Assembly (NCBI GenBank): GCA_027484655.1 | Contig: JAIXSM010000027.1 | Coordinates: forward strand, 248,001 to 312,000 | From: Hyphomicrobiales bacterium | GTDB taxonomy: Bacteria > Pseudomonadota > Alphaproteobacteria > Rhizobiales > Beijerinckiaceae | Length of the DNA: 64,000 bases | Direction of reading: 5' to 3' | Part shown: piece after piece, positions 17,278 to 27,156 of the stretch | Layout: each line of letters starts with the position of its first letter | Numbering within the stretch: the first letter of the stretch is position 1 | Program-made: the position numbers and the translations under genes | The notes under the pieces: generated by a model | Told to the model about the DNA's origin: nothing | The model's database searches: none | The model's input: only the letters and a program-made list of their open reading frames with translations

Positions 17278-18453
17278 ATGGTCTACCTCCGTTTGTCTTT
17301 GGTCGGAATGCTTGCGGGTATGCTTGCCGGTATCCTTGCCGGTTGCTCGTCCTTGCCGACGTCCGGCCCTGACAGCGAGGCGGTTCTGGCCGGTTCGGTG
17401 CAGGATGGCGCCGTCCGTTACGAAGCCATCGAGGTGACGCCAGAGGTGACGGCTACCTTGAAGCTGCGGGCCCGACCTACCCTCTCAAGCGCATTCGGCG
17501 ACTATCGGCCGCCGACGGACCTGCGCATCGGCGTCGGCGACGTGATCTCGATTACGATCTGGGAGGCGGCTGCGGGAGGCTTGTTCTCCGCGCCGCTCAT
17601 TGCAGAACGGCTCTCGCCTGGCTCCAAAAGCGCGACGATTCCCGAGCAGGCCGTGGGGCGCGACGGGGCGCTCACAGTTCCGTTCGCCGGACGAATTCGC
17701 GTTGTCGATCAAACCGTCGCGCAAGTCCAGAAGACGATCGAGGATGCGCTTTCCGGCATGGCGATCAAACCTCAGGTTCTCGTTCAGGTTGTGCGGCCTG
17801 TGAGCAAATCGGTCACGGTCACCGGCGAAGTCGTCACCGGCGCCCGGGTGCCGCTGACCATGAAGGGAGATCGCCTGCTGGACGTGATCGCGAGCACCGG
17901 CGGCATACGCTCTCCGGTAAACGAGATGTTCGTGCAGTTGCACCGCGAGGGCCGCACAGTGCGGGTCGCCATGGCGCGCATAGTCAAGGATCCGCGCGAA
18001 AACATCTTTATGCGCCCGGATGATGTCGTGACCCTCGTCCGCGATCCCCAGAAAGTGGTGGCTTACGGGGCGACGGAGCGGAACGCGGAGATCCTATTTG
18101 AATCTGAATCCATGACGCTTGCCGAGGGTCTGGCGCGCTCCGGTGGTTTGCTGGATTCGCGCGCTGATCCTGCGGGTGTTTTCGTGATGCGCCACGAGGA
18201 CAAGAGCGTCGTGCGCGCCTTGCGCCCGGACTCCCCGCTGCTTGGCGAGCATTCTTCCATTCCGGTCGTCTATCGTATCAACCTTCGGGATCCCAACGGG
18301 TTCTTTCTTGCGCAGACGTTTCCATTGTTTCCTCAGGATATTCTTTACGTGAGCAATTCCCCCGGCGTTGAAGTCCAGAAGGCGATGCAGTTCCTCTCCT
18401 TGTTCACTGGCTCGGCGGCTTCGGGGGCCACCATCGGCAGCAGACTGAGGTGA
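17278..18453 (+). CDS. Capsule/exopolysaccharide export outer-membrane lipoprotein (Wza/KpsD-type, Poly_export)
   Basis: A 391-residue lipoprotein that would form the outer-membrane channel for polysaccharide. A signal peptide ends in the lipobox LAGC (about residues 20-23). The Poly_export domain (about 70-170) starts at the DLRIGVGDVISITIWE segment and continues with GRDGALTVPFAGRIRV. SLBB-type repeats follow, including VTVTGEVVTGARVPL and VVAYGATERN. ATG 17278 is used here, but TTG at 17269 has a better spaced GGGGTGGG. First gene of the polysaccharide locus; it should pair with the KpsE-like proteins at 32330 and 34390. Confidence 0.9.
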   Translation: MVYLRLSLVGMLAGMLAGILAGCSSLPTSGPDSEAVLAGSVQDGAVRYEAIEVTPEVTATLKLRARPTLSSAFGDYRPPTDLRIGVGDVISITIWEAAAGGLFSAPLIAERLSPGSKSATIPEQAVGRDGALTVPFAGRIRVVDQTVAQVQKTIEDALSGMAIKPQVLVQVVRPVSKSVTVTGEVVTGARVPLTMKGDRLLDVIASTGGIRSPVNEMFVQLHREGRTVRVAMARIVKDPRENIFMRPDDVVTLVRDPQKVVAYGATERNAEILFESESMTLAEGLARSGGLLDSRADPAGVFVMRHEDKSVVRALRPDSPLLGEHSSIPVVYRINLRDPNGFFLAQTFPLFPQDILYVSNSPGVEVQKAMQFLSLFTGSAASGATIGSRLR

Positions 18454-18545
18454 GACGGGCGAATGCGGGTTGTCCGCCGCCGCCCCAGCGGCGTCAGGCA
18501 GAAGTTTCAGTGTTGATTTGTCTTTGATAACCGGTTGCGAGAATT

Positions 18546-21500
18546 ATGGGTGACTCCGCCATTATTGGTGTCGCGTGCGCATTGCCAGGGGCACGCTCGC
18601 CAGAAGACTTCTGGTCGTTGCTCGTCGAGCGCCGCAACACTGTTTGCGATGCGCCGCGAAAGCGCTGGAATGTAGAACGCTTTTTCAAGCCCGGCGCCTC
18701 CGCCCCGGGCTTTTCATACACCTTTGCCGGCGGTTACCTTGACGACCCTCTGCTGTTCGATCCGGCGCCGTTTGGCGTCTCGCCGCGCGAGGTCCAGCAG
18801 ATCGATCCTCAGCAGAGGCTGCTGCTTGAGTTGGTCTGGCACGCGTTCGAGGACGCCGGGCTCGCTTTCAATGACGTCCGGGGCCGGAATGTCGGTGTTT
18901 TCGTAGGGGCCTCGACGGTCGACTACATGAGCGCCGCGATCCAGGATCTGGCGGCGATGGAAAGCCATTTCATGACGGGGAACTCCCTGTCGATCCTCGC
19001 CAATCGTATCTCGTACGCGTTTGATCTGCGTGGCCCGAGCCTCACAATCGACACTGCTTGTTCTTCGTCTCTGGTGGCCATGTCGCAGGCTCTCGCCGCC
19101 CTGGATGCGGGCCGCGTCGAGATGGCGGTCGTTGCAGGCGTCAATCTTCTCCTGTCGCCGGTCCCGTTCATCGGCTTCTCGCAGGCTCGCATGCTCTCGC
19201 CCACAGGTCGCTCGCGGCCGTTCTCCCGGTCCGCCGATGGATATGTCCGGGCGGAAGGCGGGGTGGCGATGGTGCTCCGGCGGCTGGATGGCGCCGTGGG
19301 GAGCGGCGATCACATTCGCTCCGTGGTGTTGGGCGCTGATGTGAACACGGACGGCCGCACGGCCGGGATCTGGATGCCATCGGCGGAGCGTCAGACCGAT
19401 CTGATCCGCTCGCTTTACGACAGGCTCTCGATACCTGCGGAACATCTGGCGTTTGTCGAAGCCCACGGCACCGGCACCCCTGTGGGCGATCCGCTTGAGG
19501 CGACGGCTCTTGGCGAGGCTCTGGGCGCCCACCGCAGCCGTCCCCTCATCATCGGATCTGCGAAGTCCAATGTGGGTCATCTTGAGGCGGCCTCGGGTCT
19601 CGTTGGGCTGCTCAAGGCGACTCTTTCGCTCGAGAACGGGGTTTATCCGGCCAGTCTTTACAGCGACGATCCGACAGACGCCGTTGACCTCGCCGCCATG
19701 AACCTGCAGCTCGCGCGAGACCATGCGCTCCTTGAGCGCGCGGGCGGCGACCTGCTGGCCGGGGTCTGTAACTACGGGTTCGGCGGGGTTAACGCCCATG
19801 TTGTCGTTCGCGCCGCCCGACAGGAGGAGGTTGCGCCGGCGCAGGAAGCGGGCGCGCGTTATCTGCTGGTGACTGCCGCAACGCGCGAGGCGCTGGCGGC
19901 GCGGGCAGGTCAAATCGCCGATGAACTCGCATCCGGGCGCGATGCGGCCCAGCTGGGGGCCGCTCTCGGGTGGCGCCAGCAACCTCTAGCCCATAGCTTG
20001 GCGATTCCGCTCTCCGCGGGCGACCCTGTGCGGCGCCTCCGGGCGATGGCGAGCGAACCTGAGGCCGGGCACGGCGCGGCAGCGGTCCGGCGCGGCGGCG
20101 CGCGCAACATCGCTTTCGTCTTTTCCGGCAATGGATGCCAGTTTCCCCATATGGGGCAGGCGGCCTACCGCGCCGACAGCGCCTTCCGCGAGGAGATTGA
20201 TGACATCGACTCCCATTTCTCGCCGTTGGCGGGGTGGTCTTTGGCCGCGCGGATGCGCGAGGGGATTGATGCGGAAAGCTTGGCCCGGACGTCTGTCGCC
20301 CAGCCTTTGATCTACGCGATCCAGAGCGCGCTGGCTGCGCTTCTCGGCCGTCTTGGAATTTTGCCCGAGGTCGTCCTCGGTCACAGCGTCGGCGAGGTGG
20401 CCGCTGCGGAGGCGGGCGGCGTATTGAGCCGGAAAGACGCGGTCGCGCTTATCCTTGCGCGCAGCCTCCATCAGGAGGAGGCCCGCGGGGGCGGGGGCAT
20501 GATGGCGGTCGCCGCCAGCGAGGAGACGACGCTCGCTGAAATCGAAGCCGCCGGCGGTCTCGGGCTGGAAATAGCTGCGGTCAACAGTCCCGCGTCCACG
20601 ACTGTTGTAGGATCCCGCGAAGATCTGGAGGCGTTCGCAGCCCATTGCCGCCACCGGCGCCTTGCGACCATCCTGCTTGATATCGACTATCCCTTTCATT
20701 CCTCGTCGCTCGATCCGCTGCGCCGCGGCATGATCGCGGCGCTGGATGGCCTGTCGCCGCAGCCGTGTCGTGCCGCGTTCGTCTCAAGCGTCGAGGGAGG
20801 GCCGGTCCCGGGATCGAGCCTTGGCGCGGAGTACTGGTGGCGAAACCTGCGCCAGCCTGTCCGGTTTCAGGATGCGGTTGTGGCGGCCGCTGGGCTGGGC
20901 GCGAATCTGTTCGTGGAGATCAGCCCGCGCGCGATCCTCAACGGAGTCCTGCAAGACATCATGCGCGCAAAGGCGATTGACGCCTCTGCGCTGTCCACCT
21001 TGTCAGCTGTAGACGATGAGGACCAGAATCCTTGCGAGGAGATGATAGCGCGCCTTCTGGCGCACGGCGCTTCCGCCAATCCGGCGATTGTCTTTGGCCA
21101 CAGGCCCCCCGGATCGTTCAAGCTGCCGCCTTACCCCTTTCAGCGCTCACAGTTCCTTCTCCCGCAAACCTCCGAGGCGCTGCGTGGTTTCGGTTTCCTG
21201 GGGTCCGAATTCCATCACCCGCTGCTTGGGGCGCGATCCTCCCTGTCATCGATGGAATGGCGAGGGTACGCCGACGCAGGTCGCGTGCCCTATCTGGCCG
21301 AGCATCGGGTGGACGGGGTAGCCGTGGCCCCGGCCGCTACGCTGATTGAAATGGCGTTAAGCGTCGGAGCTCAGGTTTTCGGACCTGTTGCGCTGGAGAT
21401 CGACGAGTTCGATGTAGTGCGGGCGTTATCAATCGCCGAAGGCGAAACGCGCGAAGTCGTCACCCGCTGGTCCGAGAACACGGGCGTTGTTGAAATCCGC

Positions 21501-24500
21501 AGCCGGACGCGCTTTTCGCAGGATGAGTGGGCGCTTCACGCACGCGGATTCGTGCGAAGAATTGACGCCTCCGACCCCGCGGCGCCGCCGGAGCCCACAG
21601 GGCCCCTCACCGTCAACACGTCCCAACAGATCTATAGCGCGGCGCGTCGCGCCGGCCTTGAATACGGACCGGCGTTCCAGATCGCCGAACAGGTCGAGCG
21701 CGACGCGCGAATCGGAAACGCCCGCCTGAGCGCCCCGGTCGGCGGGCTTGGCGCCTATGAGGATCGCCACGCGATTCACCCAATCTCGCTGGACGCCGCT
21801 CTCCATCCGCTCTTTCTCGCGCGCCCGCAGGCCGACGGCGAAACCGTCACGCATTTGCCAGTGCGCTTCCGAAAGGTGCGCCTGTTTCGGCATGGCGCCG
21901 CCGTGCGGCGCGCGAACACCAGACTCTTGCGCGAAACCGATCGGTCCAAATCTGTTGCGATCACTCTTTGGGCCGCTGACGGGTCCATAGCGTTGACGAT
22001 TGAATCTGCGGTGCTCAGGACCGTTGTTCTGTCGCGGTCCGCGTCGGCGGACCGTACCTTCTTTCGTGATGTCGCGCTGGTGTCTTCGCTTGACGGAGAC
22101 GGTCTGCTGTCGCGCGCCATGAGCGCGTTAGCCGGCCGCTGCATCGCGCCGCCGCCCCCGGAGCACCGTATCCTGCGCGCGCTGGGCCTTTCCCTTGCGC
22201 GCCGCCTGGCGGAAACGGCGTCGCAGATCACCGCTCGCAAGGGGCCAGAGGCGCCTGAAGCCGCCAGTGTCGCCTATGCGGATGTTCTTGGGCGGGCGTT
22301 GCGCGCTTATGCGCCGGACGGGGGCGCTGAAGCGCGGGCGCTGCCTGCGCCCGAGGCTTTGCTCGCGACGCTCGTCCATTCATTTCCCGCCGCCGCGCTC
22401 GAAGCCCAGATGGCTGCGTCGGCCATCGCGCACGCGCCGCGTCTGCTGAGCGATGGAGCGTTTGCCGGGACGCCGTCGCTCATGCGGCGCTGGACCGGCG
22501 CGGATCCGCTCATGGGCCCGCTGGCGGTTCATGTGGCGGAGGCTGTCCGTGCGGCCGCGGCGGGTGCGGGACGTCCGCTTCGGCTGCTCGCCCTTGAGCC
22601 GTTCAGCGGGGCTCTGATCCGGGCGCTCCGGGGGCTGATCGCCGACCGGCTGATCGACATCACGTTCGCCGCCGCTAGCGCGGACGATCTTAGCGAGCGC
22701 CGCAGGCTCTCGCCGTCCGGCGCGTACGGCTATCTCGATTTGTCCCGGGGCGACGCCTGGTCTCCGGCGCCGTTCGACATTTTCGTCTGCGTAGCGCAGC
22801 CCCAACCGCTCGGAAGCCTCGAATCCTCCATCACATCAGCCCTACGGCACATGGCCGGCGGCGCCCCGGTCATCGTCGTGGCGCCCACGCCCGACCCGGC
22901 GATGGACGTTGTCCTGGGAGTTTGGGAAGCGATGGCCCCCCGCCTCGCGGACCATGCGGATGCGGGCGCGCGCTGGACATCTTTGGTCGCCGGATTGTTG
23001 CGGGCGAACGAGCTTGCGGATGTCTCTACGTATGGCGACGCGGATGGGTCTGGTCACATCATCATTTCGTCGGCCTCAAGGGCCGCAAGCCCTTCTGAAC
23101 CTGAGCGAGCCGTCTGCATCGCGTCTGACCGGGAGGTCGCCGTCGCCTGCGGTCTCGCCCATGCGACGGTGGTCGCTTCGGACGCTCCCACAATTTTGAC
23201 GGCGGCTGCGGGCGAAGGTCCAGCGCATGTCTATCTCACGGCCGCAGACTCTCTCGACTCTCCCACCGAGTCCCTGGCGGCGCGAATTGAACAGCTTCGG
23301 GCCGTTCTCGGCTGGGCGCGTGATCGCGCGGCGCGGACGCGGATCACTGTCCTCACCAGGGGCGGGGACGACCTCGATCCGGTGGAGGCGGGCCTGCGCG
23401 GGCTCGTCCGGGTGGCGATGAACGAGTATCCGGATGTGGACATCCGTATTCTGGACGCGCCGGCGGCGCCGGATCCGGACGCCATGAGGCTCGCCCTTGG
23501 GGTGGCTGCGGGCGAACGAGAACTGACAGTAACCGAGTTCGGACTCGCGGCGACCCGTGTGCGTCCAGATGTCTTTTCGGCGCGCGCCCTCGGACCGGAC
23601 GAGCGCAGCGTTCTCGAGTTTCCGTCGCCTGGACGCTTCGACGGGCTCTCATGGACCCGGCACCCGCGCAAGGCTCCCCAAGGGGGCGAAATCGAGGTGG
23701 AGGTTCGCGCTGCGGGATTGAATTTCCGCGACGTGCTTGTTGGCCTCGGCATCCTGGACGACGACCTTCTCGGCGCCGGTCTCACCGGTGCGGCGCTGGG
23801 ATTTGAGTGCGCTGGCGTGGTCGTCCGCGTGGGCGAGGGCGTTGAAGGGTTGGCCGTCGGCGACTGCGTGATGGGGCTGGCGGCTGGCGCGTTCACGTCC
23901 CACGTGACCGCGCCATGCGGTCAGTTCTTCCGCGCCCCGGCGGGTTTGGGCTATGAAGCGGCCGCCACGATTCCGGTGGCCTTCGCCACGGCCTGGCACG
24001 CTCTCGTCGAGCGCGCAGGTCTGAAGGCGGGCGAGGATGTCCTGATTCATGGAGGCGCCGGCGGGCTTGGCATCGCCGCCGTCCAGATCGCCAAAATGCT
24101 CGGCGCGCGGGTGCTCGCCACAGCTGGTGATCCGTCCCGGCGGGCCATTGCGCGCGCATGCGGCGCCGATCTCGTTTTTGAATCGCGCGGAGAGCGTTTC
24201 GCGCCGGCGATCGCGGAGGCGGTTGGCGGGGTGGACGTCGCGCTGAATTCCCTGGCTGGCCCGGCGATGCTCGCCACGCTGCGCCTCGTGAAGCCGTTCG
24301 GTCGCTTCATCGAGGTCGGCAAGCGCGATTATCTCGACAATACCCACGTGGCCCTGCGTCCGTTCGTCCGCAACATAACTTACGCGGGCGTCGATCTCGA
24401 CGACCTGCTCCGTCACGATCCGGCGGCGGCCGGGCGCATGATGCAAGCTTTGACCGCCGGTTTCGAGCGAGGCGACCTGCGCCCGCCGCCCTATGTCGTG

Positions 24501-25808
24501 TTCGAGGGCGATGAGGCTGCCGCAGCCTTCCGCACGATGCAGGCCTCGGAGCATGTGGGCAAGGTGGTCGTTCGCCCGCCTCTGTCCGCGCGCCCGGAGC
24601 CCAAGAGCGATATTCACCGCGTGCGCGCCGGCGCCTATCTGGTGGTGGGGGGTGCATCCGGTCTCGGTCTTGAGACAGCGCTCTGGCTTGCAGGACGGGG
24701 CGCCACGACGATCATCATCGCGTCCCGTCGCGGGAGTGTGGACGCGCGTGGCGCAGAGCGGATTGAGGACTGCCGCAGGTCGGGTGTCGCCGTCCAAGTC
24801 GAGAGACTGGATGTGACTGACGCGGAACAGGTGAGCGCACTTGTGGCGCGCATCGAGGCGTCGGGCGAACCATTGCGCGGTGTGGTCCATGCCGCCGTGC
24901 ATCTGGATGACGGCCTGATCGCCGGCCTTGAGCCGGATCGTTTGCGTGCGGTCCTTCGCGTCAAGGTGGACGGCGCCGTCAATCTGGATCAGGCGACACG
25001 GCGCTCCAGCCTTGATTTCTTCCTCCTCTACTCCTCCGCGGCGGCGCTTGTGGGCAGCCCTGGGCAGAGCGCGTACGTCGCCGCAAATTCGTTTCTGGAG
25101 GGCCTTGCAACCCTGCGTCGCAGGCAGGGACGTCCTGCGCTTGCGATAGGATGGGGCGCTGTCGGTGACGCGGGAATGGTGGCGCGGGATAAGGCTCTGG
25201 GCGAAAGACTGCGGCGAACAACAGGCGTCAGCGCGATCAAGTCTTCGGAAGCTATGGCGTTTCTCGGTCGCATACTTGCGCTGGGGCCAGAGGCGTCCCC
25301 TGTCCAGTACTACGCCAATGTGGCGGCGACGCCAGCAGCCTCGAAGATGGCTTTGCTTATGAGCCCGGCCTTCGGCGCGTTTGATTTGTACGGCGTCCGC
25401 GGAGCTGTCGCCCACGAGCAGGATCTTGCGGCCATGGTGCTGGGCAAGCCCGCTTCTGAAGGGATCGCCATTGTGTCGGATGCGCTTCGCCGCGAGATCG
25501 CGAAGATTTTGCGCATGCCTGAATCCCAGATCAGCGACGATCGGGCTCTCTTGGATCTTGGGTTTGACTCGCTGATGGCGCTCGAGCTTCAACTCGCGGT
25601 GGAGCGCCTTTGCGGAACGCAGTTGCCATTTGTAGGGACTTCGGAACGAAGCGTTTCTGGTTTGGCGGCTGCGCTCCTCGCACGCCTCGTAGAGGCGGCG
25701 CCTTCAGCGATCGACGATGACGGGCGCGAAAACATAGCGCCTGCTGTGGCCTCTGAGCCCGGACGCCGGGCGCGGCTGCGTATGGCTGATGGGGTGAGCC
25801 ATGGATGA
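18546..25808 (+). CDS. Fully reducing iterative type I polyketide synthase (RkpA-like), KS-AT-DH-(psiMT)-ER-KR-ACP
   Basis: A 2420-residue single-module synthase. KS (about 3-425) has the catalytic C172 in DTACSSS, H307 in EAHGTGT and H345 in KSNVGHLEAA. AT (about 520-830) has S614 in GHSVGE and H718 in PFHS. DH (about 890-1180) has H920 in HRVDGVAVAP and D1083. Residues about 1230-1560 resemble a decayed methyltransferase without a clear SAM loop. ER (about 1690-2000) has GGAGGLG at 1836, KR (about 2030-2210) has Y2177, and ACP carries S2342 in GFDSLM. There is no thioesterase. All reducing domains look intact, so a saturated acyl chain is expected. The next gene, an alpha-oxoamine synthase, overlaps its end by eight bases and probably releases the chain. 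Domain order and neighbour match the Sinorhizobium rkpA-rkpG capsule genes. Confidence 0.93.
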   Translation: MGDSAIIGVACALPGARSPEDFWSLLVERRNTVCDAPRKRWNVERFFKPGASAPGFSYTFAGGYLDDPLLFDPAPFGVSPREVQQIDPQQRLLLELVWHAFEDAGLAFNDVRGRNVGVFVGASTVDYMSAAIQDLAAMESHFMTGNSLSILANRISYAFDLRGPSLTIDTACSSSLVAMSQALAALDAGRVEMAVVAGVNLLLSPVPFIGFSQARMLSPTGRSRPFSRSADGYVRAEGGVAMVLRRLDGAVGSGDHIRSVVLGADVNTDGRTAGIWMPSAERQTDLIRSLYDRLSIPAEHLAFVEAHGTGTPVGDPLEATALGEALGAHRSRPLIIGSAKSNVGHLEAASGLVGLLKATLSLENGVYPASLYSDDPTDAVDLAAMNLQLARDHALLERAGGDLLAGVCNYGFGGVNAHVVVRAARQEEVAPAQEAGARYLLVTAATREALAARAGQIADELASGRDAAQLGAALGWRQQPLAHSLAIPLSAGDPVRRLRAMASEPEAGHGAAAVRRGGARNIAFVFSGNGCQFPHMGQAAYRADSAFREEIDDIDSHFSPLAGWSLAARMREGIDAESLARTSVAQPLIYAIQSALAALLGRLGILPEVVLGHSVGEVAAAEAGGVLSRKDAVALILARSLHQEEARGGGGMMAVAASEETTLAEIEAAGGLGLEIAAVNSPASTTVVGSREDLEAFAAHCRHRRLATILLDIDYPFHSSSLDPLRRGMIAALDGLSPQPCRAAFVSSVEGGPVPGSSLGAEYWWRNLRQPVRFQDAVVAAAGLGANLFVEISPRAILNGVLQDIMRAKAIDASALSTLSAVDDEDQNPCEEMIARLLAHGASANPAIVFGHRPPGSFKLPPYPFQRSQFLLPQTSEALRGFGFLGSEFHHPLLGARSSLSSMEWRGYADAGRVPYLAEHRVDGVAVAPAATLIEMALSVGAQVFGPVALEIDEFDVVRALSIAEGETREVVTRWSENTGVVEIRSRTRFSQDEWALHARGFVRRIDASDPAAPPEPTGPLTVNTSQQIYSAARRAGLEYGPAFQIAEQVERDARIGNARLSAPVGGLGAYEDRHAIHPISLDAALHPLFLARPQADGETVTHLPVRFRKVRLFRHGAAVRRANTRLLRETDRSKSVAITLWAADGSIALTIESAVLRTVVLSRSASADRTFFRDVALVSSLDGDGLLSRAMSALAGRCIAPPPPEHRILRALGLSLARRLAETASQITARKGPEAPEAASVAYADVLGRALRAYAPDGGAEARALPAPEALLATLVHSFPAAALEAQMAASAIAHAPRLLSDGAFAGTPSLMRRWTGADPLMGPLAVHVAEAVRAAAAGAGRPLRLLALEPFSGALIRALRGLIADRLIDITFAAASADDLSERRRLSPSGAYGYLDLSRGDAWSPAPFDIFVCVAQPQPLGSLESSITSALRHMAGGAPVIVVAPTPDPAMDVVLGVWEAMAPRLADHADAGARWTSLVAGLLRANELADVSTYGDADGSGHIIISSASRAASPSEPERAVCIASDREVAVACGLAHATVVASDAPTILTAAAGEGPAHVYLTAADSLDSPTESLAARIEQLRAVLGWARDRAARTRITVLTRGGDDLDPVEAGLRGLVRVAMNEYPDVDIRILDAPAAPDPDAMRLALGVAAGERELTVTEFGLAATRVRPDVFSARALGPDERSVLEFPSPGRFDGLSWTRHPRKAPQGGEIEVEVRAAGLNFRDVLVGLGILDDDLLGAGLTGAALGFECAGVVVRVGEGVEGLAVGDCVMGLAAGAFTSHVTAPCGQFFRAPAGLGYEAAATIPVAFATAWHALVERAGLKAGEDVLIHGGAGGLGIAAVQIAKMLGARVLATAGDPSRRAIARACGADLVFESRGERFAPAIAEAVGGVDVALNSLAGPAMLATLRLVKPFGRFIEVGKRDYLDNTHVALRPFVRNITYAGVDLDDLLRHDPAAAGRMMQALTAGFERGDLRPPPYVVFEGDEAAAAFRTMQASEHVGKVVVRPPLSARPEPKSDIHRVRAGAYLVVGGASGLGLETALWLAGRGATTIIIASRRGSVDARGAERIEDCRRSGVAVQVERLDVTDAEQVSALVARIEASGEPLRGVVHAAVHLDDGLIAGLEPDRLRAVLRVKVDGAVNLDQATRRSSLDFFLLYSSAAALVGSPGQSAYVAANSFLEGLATLRRRQGRPALAIGWGAVGDAGMVARDKALGERLRRTTGVSAIKSSEAMAFLGRILALGPEASPVQYYANVAATPAASKMALLMSPAFGAFDLYGVRGAVAHEQDLAAMVLGKPASEGIAIVSDALRREIAKILRMPESQISDDRALLDLGFDSLMALELQLAVERLCGTQLPFVGTSERSVSGLAAALLARLVEAAPSAIDDDGRENIAPAVASEPGRRARLRMADGVSHG

Positions 25809-27156
25809 CGTTCTCAAGCCCGTTGCGCCGGGCGACCTGCGATTTGTGCTTGATTGCGTCGGCCGTGCGCCGCGCGCACCGCAGGCTGTCCCGAAGCGGC
25901 CGCTGCGTCCCGACGCGGTGACTTTCGAAACCCATCCCTTGTACAGGGGTATGAAGGCCCACCGTGCGTTCGCGGACGTCGCAGGATTGCAGAGTCCGTA
26001 CTACCGCGCCCACGATGCTATGGCAGGCGCGCGAACGAAGATCGATGGCCGTGACGTCGTCAATTTCGCCTCGTACGACTATCTTTCCCTCAACGGACAT
26101 CCAGAGGTTCTTGAGGCGGTGGACGCTGCGACGCGGGCGTTCGGAACCTCCGTTTCAGCAAGCCGGATGACGGCGGGAGAGCGCTCGGTCCACCTCGATC
26201 TGGAGCGCGCAATCGCCCGCTTGTATCAGGCTGAGGACGCGATTGCCTTCGTCTCGGGCCATGCAGGCGCTGTCTCCGCCATTGGCACGTTGTTTGGACC
26301 GAAAGACCTGATTGTCCATGACGAATTGATCCATAACTGCGTGTATGTCGGAGCGGCGCTGACAGGCGCCGCACGCCGGTCATTCCCGCACAACGACCTT
26401 GAGGCCCTCGAAGCGATCCTCGAGGCTGAGCGTGATCGTTTCGAGCGCGTTCTGATCGTAACGGAAGGCTTGTTCTCCATGGATGGAGACATGCCTGATC
26501 TCGCGCGCCTCGTGGCTTTGAAAGAGGCGTACTCCGCGATCCTCATGGTTGATGAGGCCCATGCCGTTGGTGTGCTGGGCGCCGGAGGGCGGGGCGTTTT
26601 CGAGGAGCAGGGCGTCGATCCGCGGTCGGTGGATCTCTGGTTTGGCACGCTGTCCAAGACGCTTGTGAGTTGCGGCGGGTATGTGGCCGGCTCGGCGGCG
26701 GCGATCGACCTGCTGAAGCATCACGCGCCTGGCTTTGTTTACAGTGTTGGAATGCCGCCTGCCGCTGCTGCGGCGGCGTCGGCGGCATTGCGCATCATGC
26801 TGCGTGAGCCCGCGCGCGTTCAGAAACTGCGGGCGAACTCGCATCTCTTTCACACATGCGCGCATGCCGCGGGTCTCATTGTCGGCTCCAGTGTCGGCGC
26901 GGGCGTGATTCCCGTCATGGTGGGCGATCCCGTGCGCACGCTCGAGGTCGCCGAGTTTCTTCTCGCACGCGGGGTCAACGCTTTCCCCGTGCTGCCGCCA
27001 GGAGTGCCCGAAGGCACGTCCCGGCTGCGTTTCTTCATCAGCGCAGGCCATGAGGCCGAACAGATCGAAATGGCCGTCGCCGTCACCGTTGCAGGACTGC
27101 AGGCCTCACCGGCCTCTCCGCGATCTGGTCGAGGAGGGAGGCCTGCGCCCCGATGA
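25801..27156 (+). CDS. Alpha-oxoamine synthase (AONS/KBL/SPT family, RkpG-like)
   Basis: A 451-residue PLP enzyme of the 8-amino-7-oxononanoate / 2-amino-3-ketobutyrate / serine palmitoyltransferase family, which joins an acyl thioester to an amino acid with loss of CO2. The PLP lysine is K286 in TLSKTL, the ring-binding aspartate is D251 and H254 follows in DEAH. FASYDYLSLNGHP and GTSVSASRMTAG are family motifs. An extra N-terminal section of about 75 residues precedes the fold, as I recall for RkpG. It overlaps the polyketide synthase by eight bases, so it is the natural acceptor of its ACP-bound chain. Product predicted: a long-chain amino ketone. Amino-acid substrate not determinable. Confidence 0.9.
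   Translation: MDDVLKPVAPGDLRFVLDCVGRAPRAPQAVPKRPLRPDAVTFETHPLYRGMKAHRAFADVAGLQSPYYRAHDAMAGARTKIDGRDVVNFASYDYLSLNGHPEVLEAVDAATRAFGTSVSASRMTAGERSVHLDLERAIARLYQAEDAIAFVSGHAGAVSAIGTLFGPKDLIVHDELIHNCVYVGAALTGAARRSFPHNDLEALEAILEAERDRFERVLIVTEGLFSMDGDMPDLARLVALKEAYSAILMVDEAHAVGVLGAGGRGVFEEQGVDPRSVDLWFGTLSKTLVSCGGYVAGSAAAIDLLKHHAPGFVYSVGMPPAAAAAASAALRIMLREPARVQKLRANSHLFHTCAHAAGLIVGSSVGAGVIPVMVGDPVRTLEVAEFLLARGVNAFPVLPPGVPEGTSRLRFFISAGHEAEQIEMAVAVTVAGLQASPASPRSGRGGRPAPR

Noticed and set aside
23649-25592. Very long minus-strand open frame opposite the polyketide synthase
   Set aside because: Antisense shadow caused by high GC; the plus strand has complete ER, KR and ACP motifs.
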